Shown here: positions 1-11,906 of the stretch, in pieces | Numbering within the stretch: position 1 is the stretch's first letter | How the letters are laid out: every line of letters starts with the position of its first letter | Origin: Chloranthus sessilifolius | Taxonomy: Eukaryota > Streptophyta > Magnoliopsida > Chloranthales > Chloranthaceae | Length of the DNA: 64,000 bases | NCBI GenBank assembly: GCA_021018995.1 | Contig: CM037586.1 | Location: forward strand, 150,082,060-150,146,059 | Direction of reading: 5' to 3' | Program-made: the position numbers and the translations under genes | The notes under the pieces: model-generated | The model's input: only the letters and a program-made list of their open reading frames with translations | Databases searched by the model: none | Told to the model about the DNA's origin: nothing

Positions 1-2509
1 TTCGACACTCAAATCGAAATCAGCACCGTAGCCCTCCTGGTACTCAGCTCCGTTGCCCTCTCAAGGCTCCTGGTACTCAACACCCGTGGGATCAATGAAA
101 TCAGTGTCAGTGGGATTTGGATGGCTGGCGTCTACTCCACCAGCGTAATCACCTGCAGCTGTTAGATTATTGTGGGATGAGTTTACTCAGTCACGTAAAC
201 TCAGTGGGATACACAACCAATCCACCCCATACTACTCAGGTGCATTGTGGGTGTGTCTTGTGAGTGATAAACATAATATCCCAAAGCAGATAACAAAAGA
301 AAGACATAATCATATGCATATCGTAAAACTCCTATCATATCATAAATGCAAGATCATGATCTGGACACTGATATCTTAACGTACCTCACCATATCTCATA
401 TCTTATCATACCATGTCTTATTATCATTCTCGCACATACGTCTGTACATCGCATGAGCGTAACTAACATACTCATAAAATCTTAAACGACCTGTGCCAGA
501 GTTGCTACTCGAGCTACTATGGGAGGGTCAATATAGTATCATACCACCATATCATAACGCCATCGTGTCATACTCGTACTCTACCATCCAGCCAATGGAG
601 AGACATAATGGCCAAAGTTACTCATAACATACTTATATTCATAATCTCTCCCAGAGATCCGTCTTGGCTGAAAGACGCTGTTTCCCTTACGGTGGCTACG
701 TAAAGAACGGCACGTACAGAGACTTAAATTCTTTAGTTTTTTGCTGGCCTATACAACGGTAGTTTATTATCGTACTCGTAACATATCTTATCTTATCTCG
801 TACTCATACTCGTAACACACTCTTACAACTTAATTCTAAGACGAGCTATAGTGAGATAACTTCACCACCGCTAAGGCCCAAGGCCCGAATCTCATATCAA
901 AACTCATATCTTATCCGCTCATATTAAAACTCGGGGTGATAGGGTCACCGTATATGCCACCGTATACAAGGTTACACTGAATTCATACTCACCCGACTCG
1001 TCATGGGTCCCATTCCACCATGAGTTGTAAGGCATGTGAATACGGTGCATTCCTCGCTTCGATACCATCTCAACGAAGCACCATGCCCAAGCGTAGGCGT
1101 GATCTCATACACTCTCGTACCCATGATCTAACATATCCTTAACTCGTATAACTTGATCAGGATGTAAACACAAAAGTATTACATGTATAGAACGATTTAC
1201 ACTTAGGTTTTGATTATGTTTATACTTATATTTATTTACATAACATACCAATATAATTATAGAATAGGGTTATAAGTGTGATTTCGATAATTGTAAAGGT
1301 CAGGGTTCGATTTCATAAAGGCATCGAAGTTCTAATACTTTTCATTATTGAAGTGGTCGCGTTGAAGCGATAAAATGATATATATATAGTATACTATAAT
1401 TAAATGCTCAAATAAAATGATAGTACAATTTAAAGTGGAGTACATTATGACCATCGATCGAAACTATCAAATGATTTAGGGTGTAGTGAGTTTTGGTCGT
1501 GCAAATAGAATTTTAGTGGTAATTAAGGTCATCTGTTCGGACGAGAATCGATTGATCGATTTTGAAATCGATCAGTTGAGAGTATATTATTTGAATGATT
1601 TAATTCGATTTAGAATCGGTTTAAAGTGAACAATGGTTCGATTTTGTTCGGAATCAATAAATCAATTTGACATGTCAATGGATCGATAAAAGTACAATAC
1701 AATGAATCAATTTGGTGCTAAGAAGAAGTTTCTCAAATAAATAATAATACTATATAGGTATAGTGTGGGGCGGGTTACTATAGATTAAAATAATATACAA
1801 TCTAAACTATATAATATAGTATACCAATTATAATAATATTATAATTTAAAAAGAGGCACAGGAAGGATTAGGTATAATGAAACCCAGGCATCTTAAGTTA
1901 TTAAGTAAGGTGTGGTACTTGTTTTAAAGCATGGGTCTCACTAGTCCATGTGGAATCGGTTTCAATTTGGGTAAATGCATATGTTTGTGTGTTGGCTTTA
2001 TGGCCTCATTTATCCGCGTAATTTCCCTCTCTTGAAAAGTAAACTTCTTTATTAGCTACAAGTCTACAACTTATATAGGTCTCAATATTGGGTGCCGAGC
2101 CACATATACCAATTGGTGGTGAATGAGAATTTTGGAATCGCCCATGTGCCAATCTTGATCATGCGATCTAGACTAATCACGTGACAAGTATGATCATTTG
2201 ATCTGGTCTAACCATGTGACAGTAGGCCAATTGATTGATGTTTAGACGATCGTGGCCTTCAATCCCCAAATGGCTAATGGAAGACAATATAAAAATGGTA
2301 CTGATATGATGTAGTCTTATCGGGTATTTGAAAGTTGTTTCATCAGAGATTTTGATGACTTTTGACCTATACCCATCCTATGACACTATATGGATGGTTT
2401 AGATAAAAGAGTTGTGGGTGATACACAAATTTCAAATAGCATGGCACTAGACCCGTAGGTCTTACATGTTTCGCCCGACCTTAGTTTTAGAAGAATGCTA
2501 TTTATATAC

Positions 2510-2569
<60 letters not shown>

Positions 2570-3633
2570 CTACTTGGTGACTGTGTAGATTAAAAGATAT
2601 AATATAATATTTTAATAGATATTATTCTATATATAACAATCATTACCTTATATATTATATAATATAGTGTAAGCTTATTCTCAACAGGTATACTACTATA
2701 TTAATAAAATAAGGAGGGGTGCCTTTTTTCATTGAGTAATCTTCATATAATAATGGGCGTATATTATAAAAGAAAAGGGGCCTCACGACTTTCCGTGCTT
2801 TATTTAGGATAGCATATATTATTATAATAGAATGATGTAATACTATATTATAAAAGATAATAATATTAGAATCAAAGGTAATATGATGTGACACTATCTA
2901 ATATAATTTCTTACTATAATCAATTGAAAGGAAACAACCCACGTTATAAAATAAAATAAATAAATGAATAAAAAAAAAATTCAATCAATTACCATGAAAC
3001 GACGGAAATGAAGAAACGTAAAAAAACGAAATCGAAAATACAAAGACTGGGTTTCATTTCAGCGGTCGAGCGACTATGAAATAATATTATTGGGTTTATC
3101 ATTTTACCACCAATTAAAATAATAATAGAAAATGAGATTGAAAGAAACAAATCTAAAGTTTATTTATAGCCCATCGATACGTAATCGAATCATATCCTAT
3201 GTGACGGGATCTGAGAAGGATGAGATGGATTAGCGGGTACCCACCTCTTGAAGTATGATCGGTAGATCGACGACGATTAGAGCGATAGAGCACGGCGTCC
3301 ACACGATGACCCTTCTACGACTTCGCCTTCTTCCTCCTCCTCGATCTTGGCGGCGGAAGAATAAATAACAGTGAAGAAGATTAAGATATTTTGTTTTTAG
3401 AGAATGGTGGGTAGAGAAAGAGTTGTAAAGGCTAGGGATTTTGAGAAGGAGAAAAGAAAGAGGATGCTAGGGTTTTTCTTAAAGAGGAAAAGTGAAAAGC
3501 CTTGTACGTACTCTAATCTTAAATAGAATTCTCCTAATTAAGTTAAGCTCCGATGTGAAGCACTAACACCATGCTTAGTGTAAAACCAATCTAACACCAT
3601 AAATTTCTTTTAACAAAAATTAGGGCCGTTACA
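1..3633 (-). mobile_element. Partial LTR of a minus-strand Tekay-like Ty3/gypsy element
   Basis: Read on the minus strand, the segment starts at 3633 with TGTAACGGCCCTAATTTTTG, a start typical of Tekay/Del LTRs, and runs leftward past the window edge. No ORF of note lies in it. The leftmost 170 bases on the minus strand read like the 3' part of such LTRs, including a CAGGTGATTACGCTGGTGG segment, which resembles in kind the end of the Tekay LTR at 16380-16500. No primer-binding site is seen, so either the LTR continues outside the window or the far end is lost. It could be a solo LTR or the 5' LTR of a longer element. Inference from ends and style only; no second copy is in the window. Confidence 0.55.
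2512..2567. repeat. (TA)n microsatellite inside the LTR
   Basis: About 28 uninterrupted TA units. It lies inside the partial minus-strand LTR and probably expanded after insertion. Confidence 0.95.
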
Positions 3634-3671
3634 TATATATATATATATAAGTAATTAACTTTGAGATGTTT

Positions 3672-3729
3672 ATTTTACCTTTCAAAGTAACCGTTTAAGT
3701 TTATCTAACGGTTACTTTGAAGGGTAAAT
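3672..3729. repeat. Short inverted repeat
   Basis: The arm ending CAAAGTAACCGTTTA (3672-3697) is the imperfect reverse complement of TAACGGTTACTTTG (3705-3729), with a 7-base loop. It lies just right of the LTR end. It may be a small foldback element; nothing else in 3634-3894 is recognisable apart from AT-rich sequence and a short TA run. Confidence 0.7.
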
Positions 3730-3894
3730 AGGAACTTTTGCCCCCCACTTGCCCTAGTTTATCAAACAATTTATTTATTTCATAGGTTGTATACTTGTGT
3801 TTAATCATTTATTTAAATCTTTTGTAGAATGGACATCTAATTTAGTAGAAGTTTTAAAAAGTACTAGGAGAAATTTTTTTATAATAGAACATAC

Positions 3895-4052
3895 TTGGCT
3901 CGAAGCTTGGCTTGAGCTCGGAGAGCTGAGCTAGAGCTTGAAAATTTCGAGCTCGAAGAGCCTAGAGCCGACCTCCAGCTCGGCTCGTATAAGGTGGAGC
4001 CGAGCTAGAGCTGACCCGAGCTCGGGTTCGACCCGGCTCGGTTGCAGCCCTA
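3895..4052 (-). mobile_element. GC-rich hAT-like MITE fragment
   Basis: Many copies of GAGCTCG/CTCGGCTC lie in a short GC-rich block. On the minus strand it starts at 4052 with TAGGGCTGCAACCGAGCC, the terminus seen in non-autonomous hAT-like elements with oligo-CTCG bodies. The other end and a target duplication could not be fixed. A related GC-rich block is at 51510-51570. Confidence 0.4.
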
Positions 4053-4090
4053 CCCGCAGGAATCACACAGGCATGAATAGAGGTACCCAA

Positions 4091-4441
4091 TAGGGATGCA
4101 AGTTTTGAACATAACACCAAAACCGAACCAAAAACAGAGGCTCTCGAATCGAACAGCACTGAAAATCGATTCAAACCGAACCGAACCCCAATTCGGTTAG
4201 ATTTGGGTGGCTCGAAACCGAAAATCGAGGGGATAGGTTGAGTAAACCGAAAAAACAAAAAAAACTGAAAAAATACATTAAAAAACTAAAAAAGTAGGTA
4301 TTTTACCTACACCTACACTGAATCGAACCGAGTCGGTTTCGGTTTCAAGAAACAAAAATAAAAATAAAAAATCGAGCCGAACAGGACCGAACCGAATAAT
4401 TCAGGTTCGGTTCGGTTCGGTACACCGAACTTGCATCCCTA
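4091..4441. mobile_element. hAT-like MITE with perfect 8-bp TSD
   Basis: The terminal inverted repeat TAGGGATGCAAGTT at the left end matches AACTTGCATCCCTA at the right end. The element is flanked by an exact 8-bp duplication GTACCCAA (4083-4090 and 4442-4449). An 8-bp TSD with a TAGGG-type end indicates a non-autonomous hAT element of 351 bp. The body is rich in GAACCGAA/TTCGGTTCGG repeats. It encodes nothing. Confidence 0.88.
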
Positions 4442-4556
4442 GTACCCAAACACAGAATTAGGCAAAGATTGGGTCCACCCAAAAGCAGCCACGTCCATGC
4501 TTCATGTTTTGGATCTTAATTGATAACGGTTTATTTTTTTCATAATTGGAGTGCAG

Positions 4557-4732
4557 GTAGCAAATACAAATATGCTGGAAGAGAAAACTGGTGTGCACTT
4601 AGCAGCTCTCTTCTTCATGAAACAAGATTCACTGAACCCATTACTTACAGGATACCTCCATTTGCGCCTACAGATTTACCGAAAGAGCACCGAAACTCCA
4701 TGAAACCCATTATTGACTTGTTCAAATCATAG
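4557..4732 (+). CDS. Exon-like fragment, unrecognised
   Basis: A plausible splice acceptor (tgcag, ending at 4556) opens a frame of about 57 residues that reaches a TAG at 4730-4732. The protein has ordinary composition with several Trp, Tyr and Pro residues (for example GRENWCAL near the start and FAPTDLPKEHRNS later), unlike the low-complexity frames around it. I do not recognise the family. No upstream exon is identifiable; 3634-4500 is transposon debris. It may be the last exon of a gene destroyed by insertions, or a transduplicated fragment. Confidence 0.35.
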
Positions 4733-5060
4733 AATGGAGATTTCATTTTGCCCCAATCTTCGGCACAAGGGATCTTGAGATCACGAGTGTACGTATTATT
4801 ATACAATTGTTTCTCTGGCACGCCATTTCCAAGCCCAATCATATTTCGTGGTCGATCAAGCACATATGTTCCCCGGGGCTGCAATAAGTTGGCCGATTCC
4901 TTAGCCGGATTTGCTAATAATAATCGGTCCAACTGTCCAAGAGTGAATTCACCGCCCCTTCTTGAAATATAGTACCACACCGCCTGTGTAATTGGCCTCC
5001 GGATATATATATATATAAACCTAGACAAATTTTACCTTACAATTCAGTTTTGAAAGGTTG
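4733..5060. other. Unassigned, possible RNase H-like remnant
   Basis: The plus frame 4748-4972 contains CNKLADSLAGFANN, reminiscent of the end of RNase H domains in plant LINEs. The opposite frame is equally open, so coding cannot be settled. The first 70 bases resemble the arm of the Mutator-like foldbacks seen elsewhere (GGGATCTTGAGATCACGAGT). Confidence 0.2.
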
Positions 5061-5129
5061 AGTTAGACTCATGAGATTTCTTACACTTCTCCACTCGGCA
5101 ATTGTTTGTTGCCCTCTTGCATGATAAAC

Positions 5130-5400
5130 ATGGCTTGGCCAACTCTACACAATAGATCTTGAGATCATTTCTCACCTATTAGACTTCAATTTTTTATTCC
5201 ACATGTTACGGATTCCCAAAAAATGCCCCTTGTGTGCGGTGGCACACATCACGCCCAAACATGATTTTGGAGATCTGTGGCATGAAGAATAAAAAATTGA
5301 TCGTCTGATAGGTGCGACATAATCTCAAGATTCTCTGTATGAAAGATCTGGGTGAAAAACGATCTTCATCATTTGATCCGATGCAATCAATGATTTTTAA
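5130..5400. mobile_element. Degenerate Mutator-like foldback MITE
   Basis: The left arm, with ATCTTGAGATCAT and later CAATTTTTTATTC, is the imperfect complement of the right arm near 5285-5395. The arms are the same family as 6850-7256 and 54923-55328, where Mutator-like 9-bp duplications can be read. Here the ends are too eroded to fix a TSD. Confidence 0.55.
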
Positions 5401-5465
5401 GGGGTTTCAATGTAGGTACTTTCAGAAAACACGTGGGCGCTTTTAGAGCTACCCTGTTTATTTAT

Positions 5466-5866
5466 GGGAGCCATTACTTGCATATGAGTAGTTGGCCCTT
5501 GCACATAATTTAAAAGGAAGACTTGGTATGTTGGGACACGTGCCCTATTAAAATACTATTTAAGCAATCTGATTTGAAGGCCATGATTTAAATATCTTTT
5601 GTCCAAAAGATTGGCACTAAACACAATCTCTATCATATGATTCACTACATTCAAAGGCTATTATCTGGTTCAGCAGTTGATAGCATTGAACTATATGATA
5701 GAGATAGTGATTTTTTGCCAATCTTTTGCACTTAAAAATCTGTAGATCATAATATTTAAATTGGATGGCTTAGATAGTATTTTCATATGACATAGATCAC
5801 CCAAGCCTCATGCCTTTCTTTTAAAATACGTGCAAGGATACTTTTCGTGTTGAAGTAATGGCTCCC
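5466..5866. mobile_element. Mutator-like foldback MITE with perfect 9-bp TSD
   Basis: The ends are GGGAGCCATTACTT and its exact complement AAGTAATGGCTCCC. The exact 9-bp duplication TTTATTTAT is at 5457-5465 and 5867-5875. Inverted similarity continues through much of the 401-bp element (for example CAAAAGATTGGCA and CTCTATCATAT in both arms). Long inverted arms with a 9-bp TSD are the hallmark of Mutator-type non-autonomous elements. It has no coding capacity. Confidence 0.85.
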
Positions 5867-6053
5867 TTTATTTATTTACTTTTGGATGGGTAAAGATATT
5901 CATTAAAAACGGCAATAAAAAGTACAACAGAACAAGAAACCAACACAAATGTCAACACCCAAGATTACAAATCTAATATGTCAACTACTAACCACTGTCA
6001 ACTACTCATTATTCATTTTGTTACTAGATACATGATAGAGATAGATTCATTTC

Positions 6054-6245
6054 TCACAGCTCGAACTTGTCTGAAATGGATATTTCATACAGCTCCTTAC
6101 CGGAACGCGTTTTCTCAAATTCTAGCACATTGAATTTTCGGAAGAACACTGGTTTTTCCGGTGACACCAGCTCTAGCAATGGTCCATAGTGTGACTCATT
6201 TCTCTTGCCGAGGATAAAGAAAACACAATTGATATCCGCGGCTCT
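6054..6245 (-). CDS. Exon-like fragment ending in a stop, unrecognised
   Basis: On the minus strand an open frame of about 63 residues ends at TGA (6056-6054). It has no ATG. Composition is that of an ordinary globular protein (for example KRNESHYGPLLELV near the start and a KELYEISISDKFEL C-terminus). An AG near 6245 could be the acceptor. I cannot name the family. Sequence 5876-6053 downstream on the minus strand could be its 3' untranslated part or a LINE tail. A displaced last exon is the simplest reading. Confidence 0.35.
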   Translation of the reverse strand, partial: RAADINCVFFILGKRNESHYGPLLELVSPEKPVFFRKFNVLEFEKTRSGKELYEISISDKFEL

Positions 6246-6301
6246 TTAATACCATTAGCTACCACCAGATGTTCCCTACTCCTGTTCTCATTGTTGGCAA
6301 T

Positions 6302-6495
6302 CAAGGATCAAAATTTCGGCAGAAATTATTGGTTTCGATCCCCATTAAAACGATAATTTGGACCAAAATTTCGGTCCAAATTTATATGCACCCAAAATTT
6401 CAGCCAAATTTTCGGTTTTCAACCGAAATTTCAATTCAAATTTTTAATTTCGGTCAAGTCCGAAATCAAAATTTTATCCAAAATTTTGATCCTTA
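6302..6495. mobile_element. hAT-like MITE, 194 bp
   Basis: The termini AAGGATCAAAATTT and AAATTTTGATCCTT are inverted repeats. Flanks TTGGCAAT (6294-6301) and TTGACAAT (6496-6503) match 7 of 8 bases, consistent with an aged hAT target duplication. The body is built of repeated AAATTTCGG/CCGAAATTT units. A smaller look-alike is at 61491-61547. Confidence 0.75.
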
Positions 6496-6503
6496 TTGAC
6501 AAT

Positions 6504-6840
6504 TATATGCAAGATTGAAAAAACAAACAAATAAATAAAAGTAAAAGACAGTGAAACGTTTATCATTAATCTTACTAGGGATCACTGTGGGCAAAAATTT
6601 GATATAGAATATGAACTTAGTCGTACTCATAACATAACTTAAATGGTGAAATAGTTAAATAATAGCCGTAATGAAAACAATAACAATTGTTTTCACCGTG
6701 GCCACCCAAACTTGGTTGGCCTTGCGCACCGGTTTCCAGCGGTGGCCCTAATTTTTTAGGTATAGGTTCATTGAATCACCTTTGGAGTGCCTTAATAAAT
6801 TTTAATTGCTAAATCTCGCCAAAAGATTAACTGACACGAA
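6504..6840. other. No feature recognised
   Basis: AT-rich sequence with no ORF, no inverted termini and no similarity to the other repeats of this window that I can see. Confidence 0.5.
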
Positions 6841-6849
6841 TTATTATTC

Positions 6850-7256
6850 GAGTACCTTTAAATTCACTCACTAAATCGTTGAGTTCACCCAAGCTGAAAC
6901 ACATTGATTGCATTGAATCCGACGATGGAGATCGTTTATCGTCCCAATCTTTCACATGATGGATCTTGAGATCATGGGTGTACTATCAGACGGTCATTTT
7001 TTTATTTTATGTGGTACACACCCAAAAAAGTGACCTTAAAATCAATTTTGAGTGTGCACATGATGTTAGGGCCACTTTTATGAGATGTGTGTCACATGAA
7101 ATAAAATACTGACCGTCTGATAGTACGTTCATGATCTCAAGCTCCATCATGTGAAAGATTTGGAGGATAAACGTTCTCCATCGTCTGACTCAATGCAGCC
7201 AATGTATTTCAGCATGGGTGCACATAAAAATTCGGTGGGTGGATTTAAAGGTACTC
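6850..7256. mobile_element. Mutator-like foldback MITE, 407 bp
   Basis: It starts GAGTACCTTTAAAT and ends with the complement TTTAAAGGTACTC. The arms stay complementary for about 190 bases each, including the GATGGAGATCGTTTATCGTC segment and its inverse. Flanks TTATTATTC (6841-6849) and GTATTATTA (7257-7265) match 7 of 9. Same family as 54923-55328. Frames inside it are shadows of the foldback. Confidence 0.78.
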
Positions 7257-7353
7257 GTATTATTATTATTACTATTATTTTAATAAGCTTCAAGATTCCA
7301 TTTTATTACTTTTATTACTATTATTACAATACCATGCAGTGTGGGAGCACAAA

Positions 7354-8026
<673 letters not shown>

Positions 8027-8034
8027 GGCACAAA

Positions 8035-8514
8035 GTCAAGTTCTCTATATGTTCAACCGTTTTCATTTTTATTATTTTAAATGTAATTAAGAGTTAGCAT
8101 ATATAGTAAGGACTAAGGCGCCTGAGTGCTTCGTGACTTGGTTCATTGGTGTGTGCCATTTTTCGGTAGCCATTATCCTTGGAGAATTGAACCTATCATC
8201 AAATAGTATCCATCTCTTTTATCATCTTTCTCTTGATCAATCAATCACAACTTCAGAAGCGAATAAAGTCCTGGACTCCCTCGCTACTTTTGTAAAGGTT
8301 TACTTGAATTTTACGATTTTTATGCCTTTGCAAGCTTGTCCTCTTTCTATCTGCCCATGTGTCCATGATGATAAGACTCAGTCTTCCCAATATTGTTAGG
8401 GTTGGGCTTAATTAATGCAAGTCGGTGCAACCAGTCACGTCGTACCATATCAATTGCTTGTACTTTGTCTGCATAAAATTTGTCCACTCTATATATATAA
8501 TATATTTTTTTTCG
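8035..8514. other. No gene recognised
   Basis: Short open frames exist (for example 8133-8399 plus), but none shows a family I know or clear splice borders. The segment ends in a T-rich run at 8508-8514 that is the A-tail side of the minus-strand LINE. Confidence 0.45.
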
Positions 8515-8830
8515 ATAAGCCATCTTGAGGTTGATGGGGTCTCACCCTATATTAAAAAAATAAATTACAGATTACAACTGATTAGAAATCATAGAGTCGT
8601 CTCTCAAGAGAGAGGTAAAAGAAGAAGGAATGACATCAACGCTATTCCATCTAACATTGGTAGCATCTATGCCTAAAACAGAACTAAAATCAGCACACTT
8701 GTTACATTCTTTACTAATATGAGAAAAGGAGATTTGATGAAAGCCTTTAGATAATCCTTTGTAAAATTTCGGGGTAATCAATGATTTCACTAGCAATACA
8801 AAAATGTGAACAATAAAAATAAACAATTAC
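8515..8830 (-). pseudogene. LINE 3' end with RNase H remnant
   Basis: On the minus strand the frame 8826-8572 contains ISFSHISKECNKCADF and LASLLRDD-like residues, the C-terminal stretch of the RNase H domain encoded by plant LINEs. A terminator and the 3' tail follow toward 8515, where the plus strand shows TTTTTTTTCG, the complement of a short A-tail. Only the last ~100 codons remain, as expected from 5'-truncated LINE insertion or later loss. Non-functional. Confidence 0.6.
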
Positions 8831-9438
8831 AACCACAATATTAACATCGACGATTTTGATGTGGAAAATCCTTTCACAGATAAAAATTAGGGGATCTATC
8901 TTAGATCCAAGTCAAAAAAATAGCTATGACAAATAAATTCTTATAGTGTTTTAAGAATGATATGGCCTATCACTCTTCTCACCAACAACGATCGCGTCTC
9001 ACGATCATTCCATTCATAGTATAATGCTATCACCTTCAATCGTCGTCTCTTACGGTGGTCCACTCGTTTCACATGCGCCAACAACAAACTTCAACCCAAT
9101 AATCTCAACCTCAGATAGCAGAGGCAAAGGATTCTTTGAGATTTAGATCTATTCGGAATAAGACTAAGACATCTCAAAGAGAAGGGAACTCAAAAATTCT
9201 GAAGATATTTTCGAAGGGTAAACTTTTTTCCCAGAAGTTATAACTTCCTGCAATTGAAATTCCCTTTGTAAACTATCGGGGCATGGACGTCCGTGACCAC
9301 GGATGTCCGTGGGTTTAGGCACGGACATCCGTCCAACTGACAGTGACAATAGTTCTATCACACATATTCTACTTGGCATTCTAACTCATGTTGGGAGAAT
9401 TCCTAGGTTTGATCATGATTGTGATAAAATAACTTACA
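8831..9438 (-). mobile_element. Partial copia-type (SIRE-like) LTR
   Basis: On the minus strand the unit begins TGTAAGTTATTTTATCAC at 9438, right after the purine-rich GGGAGAGAT. Near 8870 it holds the segment GGATTTTCCACATCAAAATC, a type of motif common in SIRE/Maximus copia LTRs. The far end is cut by the LINE fragment. Paired motifs of the ACGGACGTCCGT type lie at 9283-9345. The assignment rests on layout and style; no second LTR is in the window. Confidence 0.45.
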
Positions 9439-9473
9439 ATCTCTCCCTTTGTCACAATCATGATAAAACCTAG
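9402..9473. repeat. Inverted repeat across polypurine tract and LTR edge
   Basis: CCTAGGTTTGATCATGATTG (9402-9421) is complementary to CAATCATGATAAAACCTAG (9455-9473) with one mismatch. The loop contains the minus-strand polypurine tract AAAGGGAGAGAT (9450-9439) and the LTR start. The symmetry is too long to be chance. Confidence 0.8.
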
Positions 9474-9950
9474 TTTACAAGAACTTAACAAATCAAAAAT
9501 TACATAAAATTTGCTCTCATCTAAGTCCTATACATCAATCTAATATGCAATGAAAAAGAAAAAGAAAAAAATTACAACTCTGTTACTCCCCCTAACTAAT
9601 TTTCCAAATAGATTAAATAAATTAGTATGATGAACATTGACACATCACATTTTCCACATTAACCTACTATTTAAAACAATAAAACACAAGATCAAGTGTA
9701 GCAAGGTATATACAAAAAAATCATCATACCAAACCATACCATAAATTATCTCTCCCTTTTTGTCATAACGTTACAAAGAGGATTGTTCCAAGAAAATTGT
9801 ATATATATGTAAATAGTCTGTAACCAACGTAAATTATCCATACAAAGAAACAGATCCACACAAAGCAACATAAGTTATCTCGCATACCGTAACCATTAAA
9901 ATTTACATATATAACTACAATCAACTACACAAACAAAAAAACAATCACAT
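9474..9950 (-). other. 3' untranslated part of the copia-like element
   Basis: AT-rich sequence between the extra ORF and the polypurine tract. A second purine-rich run on the minus strand (AAAAAGGGAGAGATAA, near 9760) repeats the tract motif. No ORF. Confidence 0.4.
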
Positions 9951-11152
9951 TCACTGAGGAGGAAACTGGGCACCAAGCGGAGGGAAAACAACATCAAATC
10001 GAGCCATCATTTCAGCGAAACCATTTGCCATTGACATCTGAAGAGAGGATAGCTGCTCGTATAAAGTAAAACATGTCTCAACCTGGGATGTCAATGCCCT
10101 AATGTTAGAATCGATACGATCAAACCGGGGATCGTAGTAATGCGCCGCTAGTCCAGGAACAACAGGAGGAACTTGAGATTGAATGACACCAGAGCCAGAC
10201 CCAATATCGCCCTCTGCAGGTGCATCAACACCGTCATTGTCATCACTTTCCTCACTATCGTCAACAAACTCGATGTCATCAATATCGATACGTACACTTT
10301 TCCCTATTTTTGTCAACTTTCCTAGCGGAGCCATCACTCGTGTGGTCACTAGAAAAGGAGGAAGTGTCATTTGGGAGGCAATAACCTTTCCAATGATGAT
10401 TGAAAAGGGAAGAGACATCCTGAAAGTTTCGTCGTGCATACGACGAGCGACCATTTCAAAAATGATTTTGCAAACACACAAAAGTCGTTCCTTTTTTAGT
10501 AGGAACATAAGATAGATGGTGTCTCATCTAACCTAATCTTTGTTCCCTGCATATGTGGTGTAAGTGTGGCAAACAGTATATGACGAAGCCATTGAAAGCA
10601 CGGTTTAACTGGCGTGTAGTGTAGTGCAACACCAGTAGGATGACCAGGAGTCTTGCAAACGAAATCATAAATCGTAGATGGTTGAAAAAAGTAGTAAATA
10701 TCGCTTTCTTCTACCGGAAAACTATAACCATCCATATTTAAAGGAATATCAAGTACTTTAGAAATACTAAGTGGAGAGAATCGAATCTGCTTACCGAAGA
10801 CGTAAGAGGTGACATAACATTCTGTCCTGTCCTCGACGATATTACTTTTGATTAGATTGGCGTAGAAACACCGAACGACATCAGTGTACGCCGAGCCTGA
10901 AATAGAGAAGATTGAAAGCCACCCTAGATTTTCAAACATGGAATAGAGATTGTGATCTCGAAGAAATTTCTCGAGTATGACTCGTTCGATTATCAGAGAT
11001 CTGGTGGCGAAGAAACAATTAAAATGCTCCTCATGAGCAGGAGACGAAAATCATTTAACGATCGAAGGAGGAGGTGCCGAATCCGACGCAGATGCCGTAG
11101 CCAAAATTTTTTTTGAGTTTTTACGTCGAAGTGACAGTTTAGAGGAGATCAT
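9951..11152 (-). pseudogene. Extra ORF of a retroelement ('putative plant transposon protein' type)
   Basis: The first ATG is at 11152-11150; the frame runs to the TGA-equivalent end at 9951, about 400 codons. It is broken by one in-frame TGA near 11054 and by a frameshift near 10500. Visible parts: a basic, Ser-rich start, then LEKFLRDHNLYSMFENLGW, a VVRCFYANL block, a GKQIRF...LDIP block, an acidic Asp/Glu/Ser run and a C-terminal coil-like part. The 'R-FY-N ... G ... L-IP' layout is that of the plant family usually labelled putative plant transposon protein, known as an additional ORF in retrotransposons. It lies downstream of where pol would be and upstream of the polypurine tract. Its function is unknown. 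Compare the Tekay ORF at 36529-37875. Confidence 0.6.
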
Positions 11153-11224
11153 GTGAAAAAAAAAAATAGTCAAAAGTAAAAAAAATTCGGTGAAAATGAG
11201 TTAAAATGACAACCAAACTTCTTT

Positions 11225-11690
11225 TTGAACTAAAGACCACGGATGCCCATCAGCGAATTAATCCACGTGAAAACTTAATCTCAACCATTGAGAAAAAACA
11301 CAAAACAAGGATGGTCATCCGTTTCAGATGCATGGACGCCCATTTCAGAGACGTCCGTAGAGGGTAGTTAAGGAACATTGAATACTGATTACCCACGTTC
11401 GGGTTAGTTGAAACGACTTTTTGGCGGTCGTCCGTGTTCGGGTTACAGACGTCCGTGATAAAGAATGCACACTGAAACAGAACGGTCATAAAACTACGAA
11501 CGTCCGTGTATTTACTACGGTCGTCCGTCCTAATATGAGTGCACTTGACCAGTGGGAGCTTTAAAATGCGGACGTTCGTGATTAGTCAACGGACGTCCGT
11601 CCTAATGTAAATGCGTTGGACCAGTGGGGTGTTCAATAAGCAGACATCCGTGAAATGTCAATAGACGTCCATGAAGTGCAGTGTGGACAT
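11225..11690. repeat. Cluster of paired GGACGTCCGTG-type palindromic motifs
   Basis: Variants of CGGACGTCCGTG occur in close pairs at 11309-11360, 11428-11458, 11497-11530, 11570-11600 and 11640-11672, with a lone degenerate copy near 11230. A further group sits at 9283-9345 on the LTR side. Within a pair the copies are usually about 8-15 bases apart. They flank the extra ORF but do not occur inside it. Confidence 0.75.
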
Positions 11691-11778
11691 TTCGAAGAAA
11701 TCTGATGAAAATATTGAAAAATAAGCTATCCTCCCGAATATAATTTAAAAAAAGTTAATAAACAGCAAGAGGAACAAG

Positions 11779-11906
11779 AAAATGTTATTTTTTCAAAAAG
11801 TCTATCAATCCCATGAATCATTTCATGGGTTATGTGATCAATAAAATGTTATTCTTTCAAAAAGTCTATCAATCCCATGAATCGTTTCATGGGTTATGTG
11901 ATCAAT
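11779..11906. repeat. 64-bp tandem duplication
   Basis: Two copies (11779-11842, 11843-11906) differ at only about two positions. Each contains the inverted repeat CCCATGAATC...TTTCATGGG. The rest of 11910-12165 shows nothing recognisable. Confidence 0.9.
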
